A program made the position numbers and the translations under genes. From an uncultured Sutterella sp. (GTDB lineage Bacteria > Pseudomonadota > Gammaproteobacteria > Burkholderiales > Burkholderiaceae_F), in assembly GCA_949287305.1 (NCBI GenBank), contig CASEFX010000009.1, positions 21,095-85,094 on the forward strand: a stretch of DNA of 64,000 nt, given 5' to 3'. Position 1 is the stretch's first letter. Each line of letters starts with the position of its first letter. Shown piece by piece: positions 26,102 through 34,970 of this stretch. The notes beneath the pieces are model-generated. The model saw only the letters and a list, made by a program, of their open reading frames with translations, ran no database searches and had not been told where the DNA came from.

Positions 26102-27598
26102 TTACTTCAGCGTCTTGATGTACTCTTCAGCCGAATCAACCGCGATGCGGCCCGAGTTCACCGCGAAGCCCACGGTCGAACCAGCCATCAGGAGGTCGTA
26201 GCTGTCGCCGTACATGCCGCCCACGTCGTTACCGGCAGCGAAGAGACCCGGAATCGGTTCTTCGTCGGGCGTCACGACTTCAAAGCGTTCGTTCGCCTTG
26301 ATGCCGCCGAGCGTGCCGAGCGTGCTAGCGACGGACTTGATCGCGTAGAAGGGTCCCGTCTTGACTTCGCGCAGATACTGCGGATCCTTCGCGAATTCTT
26401 CGTCGTGACGGATGGCGCAGAAGCCGTTGTAGGCTTCGACCGTCTTCTTGAGCTTGTCGGCGTTCATGCCGGTCGCCTTGGCGAGACCGTCGAGCGTGTC
26501 GGCCTTGAAGGCCCAGCCGGCCTTGACGGCGGCGTCCCATTCCTTGTCGAAGTTCGTAAGCTTCGTGCCGACCGGAACCATGACGCCGACGCCGAGGTCA
26601 ATGCCCGCGTCCTTCACCATGTGGTCGAGCGTGGCCTGGTCATAGACGACGAACATCGTGCCGCCGATGCGTTCGAGGGCGTTGCCCGCAAACGGCCATT
26701 CGAGCATGATCTTTTCGTCGCAGAAGCGTTCGCCCTTCGGGGTGAGCCAGAGGTGCGGCTGCTTGGCGGTGGCGCTCACGTGGTTCGTCGTGCCCACGCC
26801 GCGCGGACCCGGACGATAGGAAGCCTGCACTTCCGTGCCTTCCTTGCCGGCGCCCACGGCCCAGGCCATGCGGATGCCGTCGCCCGTCTTGCCCGTCTGC
26901 GCGAGACCGTCGGCGTTCGGGAAGCGGAGGTATTCCTTGGCCATTTCCTTGTTGTCAAAGAACCCGCCAGTGGCGATGATCGTGGCCTTGGCGTGAATCG
27001 TAATCTTGTCGCCCGCCTTGTTCGTGGCTTCCACGCCCACGACGCGGCCGTTTTCCGTCAGAAGCTTTTCACCCCAGGTGTTGAGAAGAAGCTTCTGGCC
27101 CTTTTCCTTGTACTTCTGCTGGAAGAGGTTGATCCAACCCGCACCGCGGCCTTCATAAATGTGCCAGGTGTAGAGACCGTTCGGATAGTTCGAGAAGAGC
27201 TTTTCGAACTTCACGCCGTTCTTCATCATCCAGTCGATGGTATCGGCCGACTTGTTCACGAAGGCGCGCACCATCTTGGCGTTGCCGCGCCAGTGACCGT
27301 AATTCATGATCTTCTGGAAGGCTTCGTCCTTCGTGAGGCCGTAGTTCCAGTCGCGCTGCATCTTGCTTTCGACGGCGAAGATGCCTTCGGAGAACTTGCC
27401 CGTGCCGCCCGGCATGGCGGCCTTTTCGAGCGTAATGACGTTGAAGTCCTTTTCGGCGGCGGCCCAGGCGGCGGCCGTACCCGAAGCGCCGGCACCGATC
27501 ACGACGATGTCGGTCTTGTATTCCTGGTCGGCGGCCCAGACGGGCGACATGGCGAGCGCCACGGCCGCGGCGGTCAGCGTGAGATGCATTTTGCTCAT
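26102..27598 (-). CDS. Periplasmic FAD-dependent fumarate reductase-like flavoprotein
   Basis: The 498-residue protein has a Sec signal peptide (cleavage after VWA, about residue 22) and then the FAD_binding_2 fold: a GAGASG dinucleotide motif near residue 36, EKAAMPGGTGKFSEG near 58-72, an ATGGF segment near 215, and the C-terminal FAD loop ending the fold near 455. This is the flavoprotein core of soluble periplasmic fumarate-reductase-like enzymes. It lacks both an FMN-binding domain and heme motifs, so an external electron donor is needed. It has a GAAAGGAG ribosome site and is divergent from the FMN-containing relative at 27897. The actual substrate (fumarate, urocanate, methacrylate or other) is unknown. 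Confidence 0.85.
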   Translation of the reverse strand: MSKMHLTLTAAAVALAMSPVWAADQEYKTDIVVIGAGASGTAAAWAAAEKDFNVITLEKAAMPGGTGKFSEGIFAVESKMQRDWNYGLTKDEAFQKIMNYGHWRGNAKMVRAFVNKSADTIDWMMKNGVKFEKLFSNYPNGLYTWHIYEGRGAGWINLFQQKYKEKGQKLLLNTWGEKLLTENGRVVGVEATNKAGDKITIHAKATIIATGGFFDNKEMAKEYLRFPNADGLAQTGKTGDGIRMAWAVGAGKEGTEVQASYRPGPRGVGTTNHVSATAKQPHLWLTPKGERFCDEKIMLEWPFAGNALERIGGTMFVVYDQATLDHMVKDAGIDLGVGVMVPVGTKLTNFDKEWDAAVKAGWAFKADTLDGLAKATGMNADKLKKTVEAYNGFCAIRHDEEFAKDPQYLREVKTGPFYAIKSVASTLGTLGGIKANERFEVVTPDEEPIPGLFAAGNDVGGMYGDSYDLLMAGSTVGFAVNSGRIAVDSAEEYIKTLK

Positions 27599-27650
27599 GG
27601 TTGACTCCTTTCGAAATTGAGAAGAGCGGTTTGGGTTCGATTGTGAGTAT

Positions 27651-27700
27651 CAAACCCGTCGACCTTCCTGTCTGTAGTCGTGACTACACTCGCGGGTTTG
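27651..27700. promoter_or_regulatory. Palindromic operator candidate between divergent flavoprotein genes
   Basis: TGTAGTC-GT-GACTACA (27673-27688) is a perfect 7-bp inverted repeat with a 2-bp centre, the size of a dimeric regulator site. It is flanked by a larger inverted repeat, CAAACCCG (27651-27658) and CGGGTTTG (27693-27700). The whole sits in the 298-bp intergenic region that drives both flavoprotein genes; the rest of that gap is T-rich with no confident promoter hexamers. Confidence 0.55.
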
Positions 27701-27896
27701 TCCCGATTTGCCGTAAAAACGGTGCAGGAATTCTTTTACATTCCGCGCTTTCCCTTGCGGATCCTTCCCCTCTCCTACTCCCCACACCCTATGCGTTTTC
27801 TTTTAGGGAAAAGTTCCGAAGCGCTTGAAAAAGGCGTTTTCTAGAATTTCTCCTGCACAAGGACACCCTGCACCATCCAATCAAAGGAGAAAGAAC

Positions 27897-29696
27897 ATGC
27901 GCATGGGAACCAAACGACTCGCCGCCCTGGCGGTATCCGCCGCCCTCTGCGGCAGCGCCTTCGCCGCCATGACCGACGGCACCTACACGGGTGAAGGCAA
28001 GGGCCGCAACGGCACGATCACGGTCGAAGTCACCGTCAAGGCCGGCAAGCTTGACGCCGTCAAGGTGGTGAAGCACACCGAAACGGTCGGCATCTCGGAT
28101 GCCGCCGTCGCCGACTTCCCGAAGGCGATCGTCGCGGCGCAGAGCACCGCGGTTGATGCCGTGGCGGGCGCCACGATGACGTCCGAAGGCATCCGCGCCG
28201 CCGTCGCCCAGGCGATCCAGAAGGCGGGCGGTGATCCCGCCCAGTTCGCCACCGCGGTCGTGAAGAAGAAGGCCGCCAAGAAACTCGTCAAGGAAAACGC
28301 CGACATCGTCGTGGTGGGCGCGGGCGGCTCGGGCATTTCCGCCGCCGTCAAGGCCGAAACCCTCGGCGCCAACGTCATCCTGATCGAAAAGATGCCGGTG
28401 ATCGGCGGCGCCACGGCCCTGAACGCGGGCACGCTCATCGCCACGGGCTCGAAGTATCAGCGCGAAGTCATGAAGGAAACGAAGGACTCGCCCGAACTCG
28501 CCTACAAGGACATCTTCACGGTCGGCAAGAACCGCAACGATCCGACGCTCGTCAAGATGGTGACGGAACGCGTGGGCGGCGTCGTCGACTGGCTCATCTA
28601 CGACATGAAGGTCCCGTACGGCCCGGCCGCCACGCAGTATCCGGACCACTCCGCCAACCGTCAGCTCGGCGTGACGGGCCGTTCCGTCAACTACCTCAAC
28701 CTCATGCGCGAGAAGTTCCTCGGCATGGGCGGGAAGCTCATGCTGCAGACCCGCGCGCAGGAACTCATCCGTGACGACGCCGGCAAGGTCGTCGGCGTTC
28801 GCGCGACGGACAAGGACGGCAACACCGTCGAACTCTCCTCGAAGGCCGTCATTCTCGCCTCGGGCGGCTACGGCGCCGTGAAGTCGATGCTCCCGAAGGA
28901 AATGAGCAACTACGTCTTCTACGGTCTCGACAGCGAAACGGGCGACGGCTACAAGATGGCCACCGACATCGGCGCGGGCACGATCAACCTCGACCTCGTC
29001 AAGATGTATCCGCAGGGCGTGGAAACGGTTCCGGGCCACGGCCTCGCCGCTACGGCCTCTTCGACCGACACGATGAAGAAGTCGGGCGCCATCTATGTCA
29101 ACAAGCTCGGCCAACGCTACGTCGACGAAAACGCTGCGCTCGGCGTCTTGACGGACATGACGGTCGCTCAGCCCGACCACATCGCCTACATCGTGATGGA
29201 CGCGAAGGCTTGGAAGGAATACGTCCGGAAGTCGCTTGAAGACAAGCTCGTTCCGAACGAAGAAACGCTCATGACGTGGACGAAGATCGTCAACAACGGC
29301 CGTCCCGTGATGGCCGTCTCCGACAATCTCGCCGACGCCGCGAAGACGATGGGCGTGGATCCCGAAGGTCTTGCCAAGACCGTCGCCCACTGGAACGACA
29401 TGGTGAAGGCGGGCAAAGACACGGACTTCAACCGCAAGATCACGGGCGGTTTGGGTGAAGGCCCCTACTACATCGTCGAACAGAAGGTCCGTTATCAGAC
29501 GACCCTGGGCGGCCTCAAGGCCGATGCCGACCTGCGCATTCTCGACAAGGCCGGCAAACCCATCCCGGGTCTCTACGGTGCGGGTTGCGTCGTGGGCGGC
29601 GCCAACGGTGCCGACAGCTTGACCGCAATGATGAACTCCTGGGCCATCGTCTCGGGCGTCGTCTCTGCGGAAAGCGCCGTGAAGTCGATCAAGTAA
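27897..29696 (+). CDS. Flavinylated fumarate reductase-like protein (FMN_bind plus FAD domain)
   Basis: 599 residues from the ATG at 27897, after AAAGGAG. A Sec signal peptide (about 23 residues) is followed by an FMN_bind domain (about 25-115). Its AGATMTS motif near residue 93 is the ApbE flavinylation site, where the threonine would carry covalent FMN. The FAD_binding_2 domain follows, with GAGGSG near residue 141 and a C-terminal FAD loop near 560. This is the architecture of Shewanella/Geobacter-type periplasmic urocanate and fumarate reductases without hemes. No apbE gene is in the window. It is a single-gene unit ending in a terminator; the substrate is unknown. Confidence 0.9.
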   Translation: MRMGTKRLAALAVSAALCGSAFAAMTDGTYTGEGKGRNGTITVEVTVKAGKLDAVKVVKHTETVGISDAAVADFPKAIVAAQSTAVDAVAGATMTSEGIRAAVAQAIQKAGGDPAQFATAVVKKKAAKKLVKENADIVVVGAGGSGISAAVKAETLGANVILIEKMPVIGGATALNAGTLIATGSKYQREVMKETKDSPELAYKDIFTVGKNRNDPTLVKMVTERVGGVVDWLIYDMKVPYGPAATQYPDHSANRQLGVTGRSVNYLNLMREKFLGMGGKLMLQTRAQELIRDDAGKVVGVRATDKDGNTVELSSKAVILASGGYGAVKSMLPKEMSNYVFYGLDSETGDGYKMATDIGAGTINLDLVKMYPQGVETVPGHGLAATASSTDTMKKSGAIYVNKLGQRYVDENAALGVLTDMTVAQPDHIAYIVMDAKAWKEYVRKSLEDKLVPNEETLMTWTKIVNNGRPVMAVSDNLADAAKTMGVDPEGLAKTVAHWNDMVKAGKDTDFNRKITGGLGEGPYYIVEQKVRYQTTLGGLKADADLRILDKAGKPIPGLYGAGCVVGGANGADSLTAMMNSWAIVSGVVSAESAVKSIK

Positions 29697-29721
29697 CCGA
29701 CTGACCATCGGTCACTTCTGA

Positions 29722-29764
29722 GAACCGCGTTCCCTCTTCGGAAGGGCGCGGTTCTTTCGTTTCG
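29722..29764 (+). terminator. Intrinsic terminator of the FMN/FAD reductase gene
   Basis: GAACCGCG (29722-29729) pairs with CGCGGTTC (29747-29754), followed by TTTCGTTTC. Confidence 0.75.
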
Positions 29765-29861
29765 GTCGTTCGAAAACGAGGGGCTTCCCCTCAGGCGTTG
29801 AGACGGGAGGCTCCCCGTGCGAGAATGGACGGCAACGCATTGTCTTCCAGGGAGACCTTTC

Positions 29862-31016
29862 ATGACCTCGCTTCTCGGCCTCGCGCTCACCGACCCGAAC
29901 ATTCCGACACCTTCCTTCGTAATCGAGGAGGCGCGCCTTGAAAAGAACCTTCGCCGCGCGCTCGACCAAGCCCGTCGGCTCGGCGTGACGCTTCGCCCGC
30001 ACCTCAAGACCCACAAGTCGATCGGGATTGCGCTGCGCCAGATGGAGACGCCCAAAGGGCCCGCCAGCGTCTCGACGCTTCTCGAAGCCGAATACTTCTT
30101 CTCGCACGGCGTCACGGATCTTCTCTACGCCGTCGGGATCGCGCCGCAGAAGCTTCCCCAAGTAGTTGCGCTTCGCGAACGCGGGTGCAACCTCAAGATC
30201 ATTCTCGACAACGCCGCCGCGGCTGACGCCGTTTCGAACTTCTGTCGGGAACACGGCGTGTCGATTCCGGTCCTTCTCGAAGTCGACGTCGACGGCCACC
30301 GCTCGGGACTTGCCCCCGACTCTTCCGAATTGCTCACCGTGGCCGAACACCTGCAGACCGGCGCCCGCCTCGTCGGCGTACTCACGCATGCGGGCGCGAG
30401 CTACGACGAACCCGACCTCGAACACGTCCGCAAAGCGGCCGAACGCGAGCGCGACGGGATCGTCCTCGCCGCCCAAAGACTGCGCGAAGCGGGTCACCAG
30501 ATCGAGATCGTGTCGGTGGGCTCCACGCCGACGGTTCTCATGGCCGAGGACGAAACGGGCGTCACCGAAGTGCGCTGCGGCGTCTATTCGCTCTTTGACC
30601 TCTTCATGACGAACGTGGGCGTTGCGACGGTCGACGACATCGCGGGCTCAGTTCTAGCGACCGTGATCGGGCATCAGCCCGCCAAAGGCCAGGTGATCGT
30701 CGACGCCGGCTGGATGGCGATGTCGCGCGACCGCGGCACGGCGCGCCAGAAGCGCGACTACGGCTACGGACTCGTCTGCGGCGTCGACGGAACGCCCCTT
30801 CGCGGCGGCACCGTCCTCATGAAGGGTGCGAATCAGGAGCACGGCATCATCGAGGCTACCGAAGGTCCCGCGCTTCGCCCCGAAGACTTCCCCGTCGGCA
30901 TGCGCCTTCGCATTCTCCCGAACCACGCCTGTCCCACGGCGGCGCCCTACGAGAAACTTTTGCTCGTGCGCGACGGAAAGATCATTGAAGAACTCCCGCA
31001 CGTTCGGGGCTGGTAA
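29862..31016 (+). CDS. D-threonine aldolase / D-serine dehydratase-like PLP enzyme
   Basis: 384 residues from the ATG at 29862, 7 nt after AGGGAGA. The N-terminal alanine-racemase-type barrel contains the PLP lysine in the RPHLKTHKS motif near residue 50. The C-terminal beta domain has the HAC metal site in NHACPTAAP near residue 360, which distinguishes D-threonine aldolase and eukaryotic-type D-serine dehydratase from alanine racemase. It probably cleaves or deaminates D-hydroxy amino acids in the cytoplasm. It follows the FMN/FAD reductase after a terminator and is probably independent. Confidence 0.85.
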   Translation: MTSLLGLALTDPNIPTPSFVIEEARLEKNLRRALDQARRLGVTLRPHLKTHKSIGIALRQMETPKGPASVSTLLEAEYFFSHGVTDLLYAVGIAPQKLPQVVALRERGCNLKIILDNAAAADAVSNFCREHGVSIPVLLEVDVDGHRSGLAPDSSELLTVAEHLQTGARLVGVLTHAGASYDEPDLEHVRKAAERERDGIVLAAQRLREAGHQIEIVSVGSTPTVLMAEDETGVTEVRCGVYSLFDLFMTNVGVATVDDIAGSVLATVIGHQPAKGQVIVDAGWMAMSRDRGTARQKRDYGYGLVCGVDGTPLRGGTVLMKGANQEHGIIEATEGPALRPEDFPVGMRLRILPNHACPTAAPYEKLLLVRDGKIIEELPHVRGW

Positions 31017-31022
31017 CAAGAA

Positions 31023-31058
31023 GAACGGCCGCTTCTCCTTTCTCCGAAGCGGCCGTTC
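31023..31058. terminator. Strong hairpin between convergent units
   Basis: GAACGGCCGCTTC (31023-31035) pairs perfectly with GAAGCGGCCGTTC (31046-31058). A T-rich stretch follows on the plus strand at a short distance. It lies just beyond the stops of both converging genes. Confidence 0.7.
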
Positions 31059-31082
31059 ACACTCTTTTCTCAATTTTTCGTC

Positions 31083-31841
31083 TCAGTGACGAGTCTTCCA
31101 CCCGCGCGTCAAAAGCGTCACTGCGACCGCCGTGATGACCAAGGCCGTCAGGCCCGTCACCGCAAGGCTCGCCCAGGGATCCGTGTCGCCGTGCCCGAAA
31201 AAGCCCTGACGGAAGCCGTCGACGAGATAGAAGAAGGGGTTGAAGCGGCTGATTTCGCGCCAGACGGGCGGCAGCGAGTCGACCGAATAGAAGACGCCCG
31301 AGAGGAAGGTGAGCGGCATCACGACGAAATTCTGCACCGCCCCCATCTGGTCGTACTTTTCCGCCCAAAGGGCCGTGATGAGGCCGAGCGACGCCATGAT
31401 CGCGGCGCCGAAGAAGGCGAACGCTATGAGAAGAAAGGGCTCCCGCACGGGCGGCATCGCCCACCAGGCACAGACAATGTAGAGGCCCGTCCCCACGAGG
31501 AAACTTCGCACGAAGCTCGCCCCGATGTAGGCGGCCGCCATCTGCGGGCCCGGGATCGCGGGCATCAGAACGAACACCAAATGTCCCGCGATCTTCGCCT
31601 GAATGAGGGACGAGGCCGTGTTCGCGAAGGCGTTCTGCAGGACCGACATCATGATGAGGCCCGGCACGATGAAGGCCGTGTAGCTTACGCCCTCATAGAC
31701 GGGCAAATGTTTGGAGAGCGCCTCGCCGAAGACGACGAGATAAAGAAACCCCGTCAGAACGGGCGCGAGGATCGTATGAAGTCCCACCTTCCAGAATCGG
31801 TGCACTTCTTTCCAAAAAAGCGTTCGAAAGGGAATCCACAT
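31083..31841 (-). CDS. ABC-2 type exporter permease (YadH-like)
   Basis: 252 residues with six predicted membrane segments, the size of single-domain ABC-2 permeases such as YadH. The ATG at 31841 shares one base with the stop of the upstream ATPase gene (TGATG), a sign of translational coupling. With the ATPase it would form a dimeric exporter of the drug/polysaccharide/lipid type at the inner membrane. The substrate is unknown. The strand and tight linkage set it apart from the TonB unit upstream. Confidence 0.85.
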   Translation of the reverse strand: MWIPFRTLFWKEVHRFWKVGLHTILAPVLTGFLYLVVFGEALSKHLPVYEGVSYTAFIVPGLIMMSVLQNAFANTASSLIQAKIAGHLVFVLMPAIPGPQMAAAYIGASFVRSFLVGTGLYIVCAWWAMPPVREPFLLIAFAFFGAAIMASLGLITALWAEKYDQMGAVQNFVVMPLTFLSGVFYSVDSLPPVWREISRFNPFFYLVDGFRQGFFGHGDTDPWASLAVTGLTALVITAVAVTLLTRGWKTRH

Positions 31842-32749
31842 CACTTCGCTCCCGCGGTCACGGCCAAAAATACGTCTTCGAGGTCGGGCTGTCCGAGCGT
31901 GAGGTTTTCCGCCCGAAGGCCCGCGTCGTGAAGGGCTCCGAGAAGTTGGCGGACGTCCTCGGCGTCGCCCGCGCGCAGCACGACGTCGTCGCCGTGCCGA
32001 CGAAGTACTCGGTCGGAGAGGATCGAGGGCAGTTCCCCGCCCTCGAGACGGCAACGGAGCACGCGCCCTTCAAAGCGGGAGAGAAGCTTTTCCGTCGAGT
32101 CGAGCGCCGCGATGCGGCCTTCCTTCAGGATCGCGACGCGCCGGCACAAGGCCTGCGCTTCGGCGAGATAGTGGGTCGTCAGAACGATCGTGTGACCCTT
32201 CTTGTGAAGCCCGCCGATGAAGGTCCAGAGGTTTTCGCGAAATTCCACGTCGACCCCGGCCGTCGGTTCGTCAAGGACGATGACGGGAGGCTTGTGGACG
32301 AGCGCCTGCGCAACGAGCACGCGGCGCTTCATGCCGCCCGAGAGCGCCCGGACGTTCGCCTCGGCCTTGTCGAGAAGGCCCAGATTTTCGAGAATCTCGT
32401 CGATCCAGTCGTCGTTTTTGGCGATGCCCCAGTAGCCCGACTGATAGCGAAGGGTTTCGCGCACCGTAAGGAAGGGGTCGAAGGTGATTTCCTGCGGCAC
32501 GATCCCGAGATTGCGCGCGGCGCCCCGAGGGTCCTTGGCGCGGTCGATGCCGCGCACGACGATGCGGCCGCCCGTCGGTTTCGTGAGACCGGCAAGCGAC
32601 GTGATGAGGGTGGTCTTTCCGGCGCCGTTGGGGCCCAAGAGGCCGAAGAATTCGCCCTCCTCCACGGTAAACGACACGCCTTTGAGGGCGCGCACGCCGT
32701 TGGGATAGGTTTTCTCGAGCGACTCAAAGCGCAGTGCGGGTTGCGTCAT
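31841..32749 (-). CDS. ABC exporter ATP-binding protein (YadG-like)
   Basis: The 302-residue protein has all ABC ATPase elements: Walker A GPNGAGKTT near residue 40, Q-loop near 86, signature LSGGM near 138, Walker B followed by DEPTAGVD near 162, and a switch histidine in TTHYLAE near 193. The C-terminal extension (about 230-300) is typical of exporter ATPases of the DrrA/YadG group. It is coupled to the permease gene at its 3' end. It begins 65 nt after the tonB stop, beyond a terminator, so it is probably a separate unit. Confidence 0.9.
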   Translation of the reverse strand: MTQPALRFESLEKTYPNGVRALKGVSFTVEEGEFFGLLGPNGAGKTTLITSLAGLTKPTGGRIVVRGIDRAKDPRGAARNLGIVPQEITFDPFLTVRETLRYQSGYWGIAKNDDWIDEILENLGLLDKAEANVRALSGGMKRRVLVAQALVHKPPVIVLDEPTAGVDVEFRENLWTFIGGLHKKGHTIVLTTHYLAEAQALCRRVAILKEGRIAALDSTEKLLSRFEGRVLRCRLEGGELPSILSDRVLRRHGDDVVLRAGDAEDVRQLLGALHDAGLRAENLTLGQPDLEDVFLAVTAGAK

Positions 32750-32768
32750 GAAGAAAATTCAAAGATCG

Positions 32769-32808
32769 GATAAAGGAAAGGACGCGGGGACGACGACCCG
32801 TCCCCGCG
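32769..32808 (-). terminator. Intrinsic terminator of the heme/TonB operon
   Basis: On the minus strand CGCGGGGACG pairs with CGTCCCCGCG (32783-32792 with 32799-32808), followed by TCCTTTCCTTTAT. It lies 7 bp after the tonB stop and marks the 3' end of the ten-gene unit. Confidence 0.75.
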
Positions 32809-32814
32809 CGAAAG

Positions 32815-33843
32815 TCAATGCAGTTCAAAGCGAACGGGCACCACGATGGTAACCGCCTTTGTGAGCTTTGTGGGACGCCCTTCGAGCGGTTCGGCGGCTT
32901 TGAGGGCCGCGCGGTTGAGAAGGGCCGAGGCGTGCTTCTTGCGAATCGAGACGCCAACGACGCGCCCGTCGGGACCGATTTCGACCGCCAACAACACCTC
33001 GCCCTGCTGCCCCGTCTGTCGGGCGCGGCGCGGATAGGTTTTGTTCGCTTCGACCACGGCGAGGAGTTCCGCGAGCACCCGGTCGGTACCGTCGGACGCA
33101 CCGGAGCCGGTGCCGATCACGCCCGTTCCCACGCCGCCCTCGCGGCCTTCGGCCAATCCCGCCTGTCCGGATTGGGCGACAGGGCCTTCGATCGCTTCGG
33201 GCGAAGGCGCCGGGGTCGGCGTCGCGGCGGGCGCGGGTTTCTGCACGGGTTTCGGCTTTTCCACGCGCTTCGGAGTGGGTTTCGGCTGCGGCTTGACAGG
33301 TTCGGGTTTGGGCTCTGGTTTCGGTTCCGGTTTGGGTTCCGGTTCCGGAATCGGCTCGGGTTCGGGAATCGGTTCCGGCTCAGGTTCAGGTTCCGGCTCC
33401 GGAACGGGTTCGGGTTCCGGAATCGGTTCGGGCTCGGGAATGGGTTCGGGCTCCGGTTCGGGTTCCGGCTCCGGAACGGGTTCGGGTTCCGGAATCGGTT
33501 CGGGCTCGGGAATGGGTTCGGGCTCCGGTTCGGGTTCCGGCTCGGGAACGGGTTCGGGTTCCGGCTCGGGGCGCGCGGGGACCTCGAAGTCGCTCTCCTC
33601 GGTCAGATGTTCTACGAGGGGCTTTTCGATCGGCGTCTCGGGGACTTCGCGAAGCGTTTCCTGCGGAACGTCGACCAGACGAACCGCCGTTTCCTCGCGA
33701 AAGAGCGCGGCCGCGACGTTCGGGACCTGAATGACCTTCTGCGTCACCTCCCAGCCGCCCGCCAGAACGAGCGCGACGCCCGCGATCGTCACGACCGTGC
33801 GCGCGGCACGGTCGGCGAATTGACTCTCCCGCACTTCATTCAT
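32815..33843 (-). CDS. tonB: TonB energy-transducing protein with long Glu-Pro repeat
   Basis: 342 residues, longer than E. coli TonB (239). Layout: one N-terminal membrane anchor (about residues 15-33), a Glu-Pro repeat region (about 91-170, a 24-residue unit repeated), a Lys-Pro region (about 170-205), a Gly/Ala linker, and the C-terminal TonB domain (about 255-342) with the [14 protein letters not shown] motif. It spans the periplasm and passes proton-motive energy from ExbBD to outer-membrane receptors. Its start overlaps the exbD stop by 8 nt. It is the last gene of the heme-type operon and is presumably dedicated to the receptor at 38924-41023. Confidence 0.93.
   Translation of the reverse strand: MNEVRESQFADRAARTVVTIAGVALVLAGGWEVTQKVIQVPNVAAALFREETAVRLVDVPQETLREVPETPIEKPLVEHLTEESDFEVPARPEPEPEPVPEPEPEPEPEPIPEPEPIPEPEPVPEPEPEPEPEPIPEPEPIPEPEPVPEPEPEPEPEPIPEPEPIPEPEPKPEPKPEPKPEPVKPQPKPTPKRVEKPKPVQKPAPAATPTPAPSPEAIEGPVAQSGQAGLAEGREGGVGTGVIGTGSGASDGTDRVLAELLAVVEANKTYPRRARQTGQQGEVLLAVEIGPDGRVVGVSIRKKHASALLNRAALKAAEPLEGRPTKLTKAVTIVVPVRFELH
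33421..33564 (-). repeat. 72-bp tandem repeat inside tonB
   Basis: A 72-bp unit (24 codons, Glu-Pro with Ile/Val spacers) occurs at 33421-33492 and again at 33493-33564 with very few changes. A more diverged copy lies at about 33349-33420. Copy number may vary between strains by slippage or recombination. Confidence 0.8.
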
Positions 33844-34288
33844 GAACCGTTCCCCGGGTGGTTTCGGAAGCCGCTGCGGTGTTCGCCGAAGCGGCGGGTT
33901 CCGGATCCGTGCTGATCACGAAGCGGCCTTCACGCTTCACCTTGGCGAGGTCCATCACTTCGACGAACTTCGCAAAGGGCGCCTCGCGGTCCATGTAGAT
34001 GTTGAGCGTACGCTCGGGCGCAGCGTCCAGCGCAGCCGAGAGGCCATCGAGCGTCGTCGCTTCGGAGCCGAGCCAGAGCGTCCCGTCCTTCTTGACGGAA
34101 AGAAGCAGATCGTTGCGCTCGCGCGAAACCTCTCCGTGCGCCGCCTGAGGCAGCATCACCTCGAGGACGGGCTTCGAAAAGCTCATCGTCAGAACGAAGA
34201 AGATGATGAGCATGAAGAGGCAGTCGATCAGAGGCGTCAGATCGATCTGGGGCTCTTCGTCGAAATTGCCGAAAAAGTCGCTGTTCAT
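33836..34288 (-). CDS. exbD: Biopolymer transport protein ExbD
   Basis: 150 residues from the ATG at 34288, preceded by GAGGAG at 34294-34299. One N-terminal membrane helix (about residues 21-40) contains the essential aspartate in the [17 protein letters not shown] segment, and the periplasmic domain follows. With ExbB it forms the proton-driven motor that energises TonB. It lies between exbB and tonB, overlapping tonB by 8 nt. Confidence 0.92.
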   Translation of the reverse strand: MNSDFFGNFDEEPQIDLTPLIDCLFMLIIFFVLTMSFSKPVLEVMLPQAAHGEVSRERNDLLLSVKKDGTLWLGSEATTLDGLSAALDAAPERTLNIYMDREAPFAKFVEVMDLAKVKREGRFVISTDPEPAASANTAAASETTRGTVHE

Positions 34289-34299
34289 CGCGCGGCTCC

Positions 34300-34962
34300 T
34301 CAAAGACCGGGCGTACCCGCGTCGGCGTCTTCAAAGCGGGATTCCTTCCCGGTCTTCTTCATGCGGCGGCACACTTCGAGCGCGCGGTAGCTGTGCTCGA
34401 CCGCCTCGATGTGAAAGCTCCGGAACTTGAGCATCAGGTAGTAGTAGGCCATGAGGGTCGGAATGGCGACGCAGAGCCCCATGATCGTCGTGATGAGGGC
34501 CGACCAGATGCCCGACGCCAGAACGCCCGCGTTCGCGTGCGTGACGTCGGCCATCGCCTGGAAGACCCAGACCATCCCCCAGACCGTGCCGAGAAGGCCC
34601 ATGAGGGGCGCCACGACGGCGATGAGCTTGAGCCAGCAAAGACCGTTCGAAACGCGCTTGAAGTTGCGGTAGAAGAGATAGCTCACTTCCGCGCGGATGT
34701 CGTCCGAGTGGTCGCCGTGCGTCGTCACGATGTCGTAGATGATGCGGATCAGGGGATTCGCCTTCTTCGGATCGATGTGCCGAAGGCAACGGTCCTTCCC
34801 CTGTTCGATGTCGAGAAAGTCACGCCGGAAGTTGCGCCAGACGACCGTCATGTAGCAGAGCTGCCAGACGATGAGATAGACCGCAAAGAGCGCGACGAAA
34901 ACAAGCGCAACCCCCGCGGGTCCGATCATGGCGTATACGGCTTCGAATTTCTCCCAGCTCAT
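34300..34962 (-). CDS. exbB: MotA/TolQ/ExbB proton channel protein
   Basis: 220 residues from the ATG at 34962, which has GAGGG 5 nt upstream; an ATG at 34974 overlapping the flavodoxin stop (ATGA) is an alternative. There are three membrane segments (about residues 10-35, 105-130 and 155-180), with the conserved PLMGLLGTVWGM stretch in the second. It assembles as the pentameric ExbB ring around ExbD. Its position after the flavodoxin and before exbD-tonB puts a complete TonB motor inside the operon. Confidence 0.9.
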   Translation of the reverse strand: MSWEKFEAVYAMIGPAGVALVFVALFAVYLIVWQLCYMTVVWRNFRRDFLDIEQGKDRCLRHIDPKKANPLIRIIYDIVTTHGDHSDDIRAEVSYLFYRNFKRVSNGLCWLKLIAVVAPLMGLLGTVWGMVWVFQAMADVTHANAGVLASGIWSALITTIMGLCVAIPTLMAYYYLMLKFRSFHIEAVEHSYRALEVCRRMKKTGKESRFEDADAGTPGL

Positions 34963-34970
34963 CGTTTCCC

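Noticed and set aside
27789..29708. A 639-codon minus-strand frame opposite the FMN/FAD reductase gene
   Set aside because: Antisense artefact of codon bias. The plus strand has a signal peptide, the flavinylation motif and FAD motifs.
33041..33730. A plus-strand Gly-Ser-rich repeat protein opposite tonB
   Set aside because: It is the antisense of the Glu-Pro repeat of TonB. There is no signal or ribosome site, and the minus strand has conserved TonB domains.
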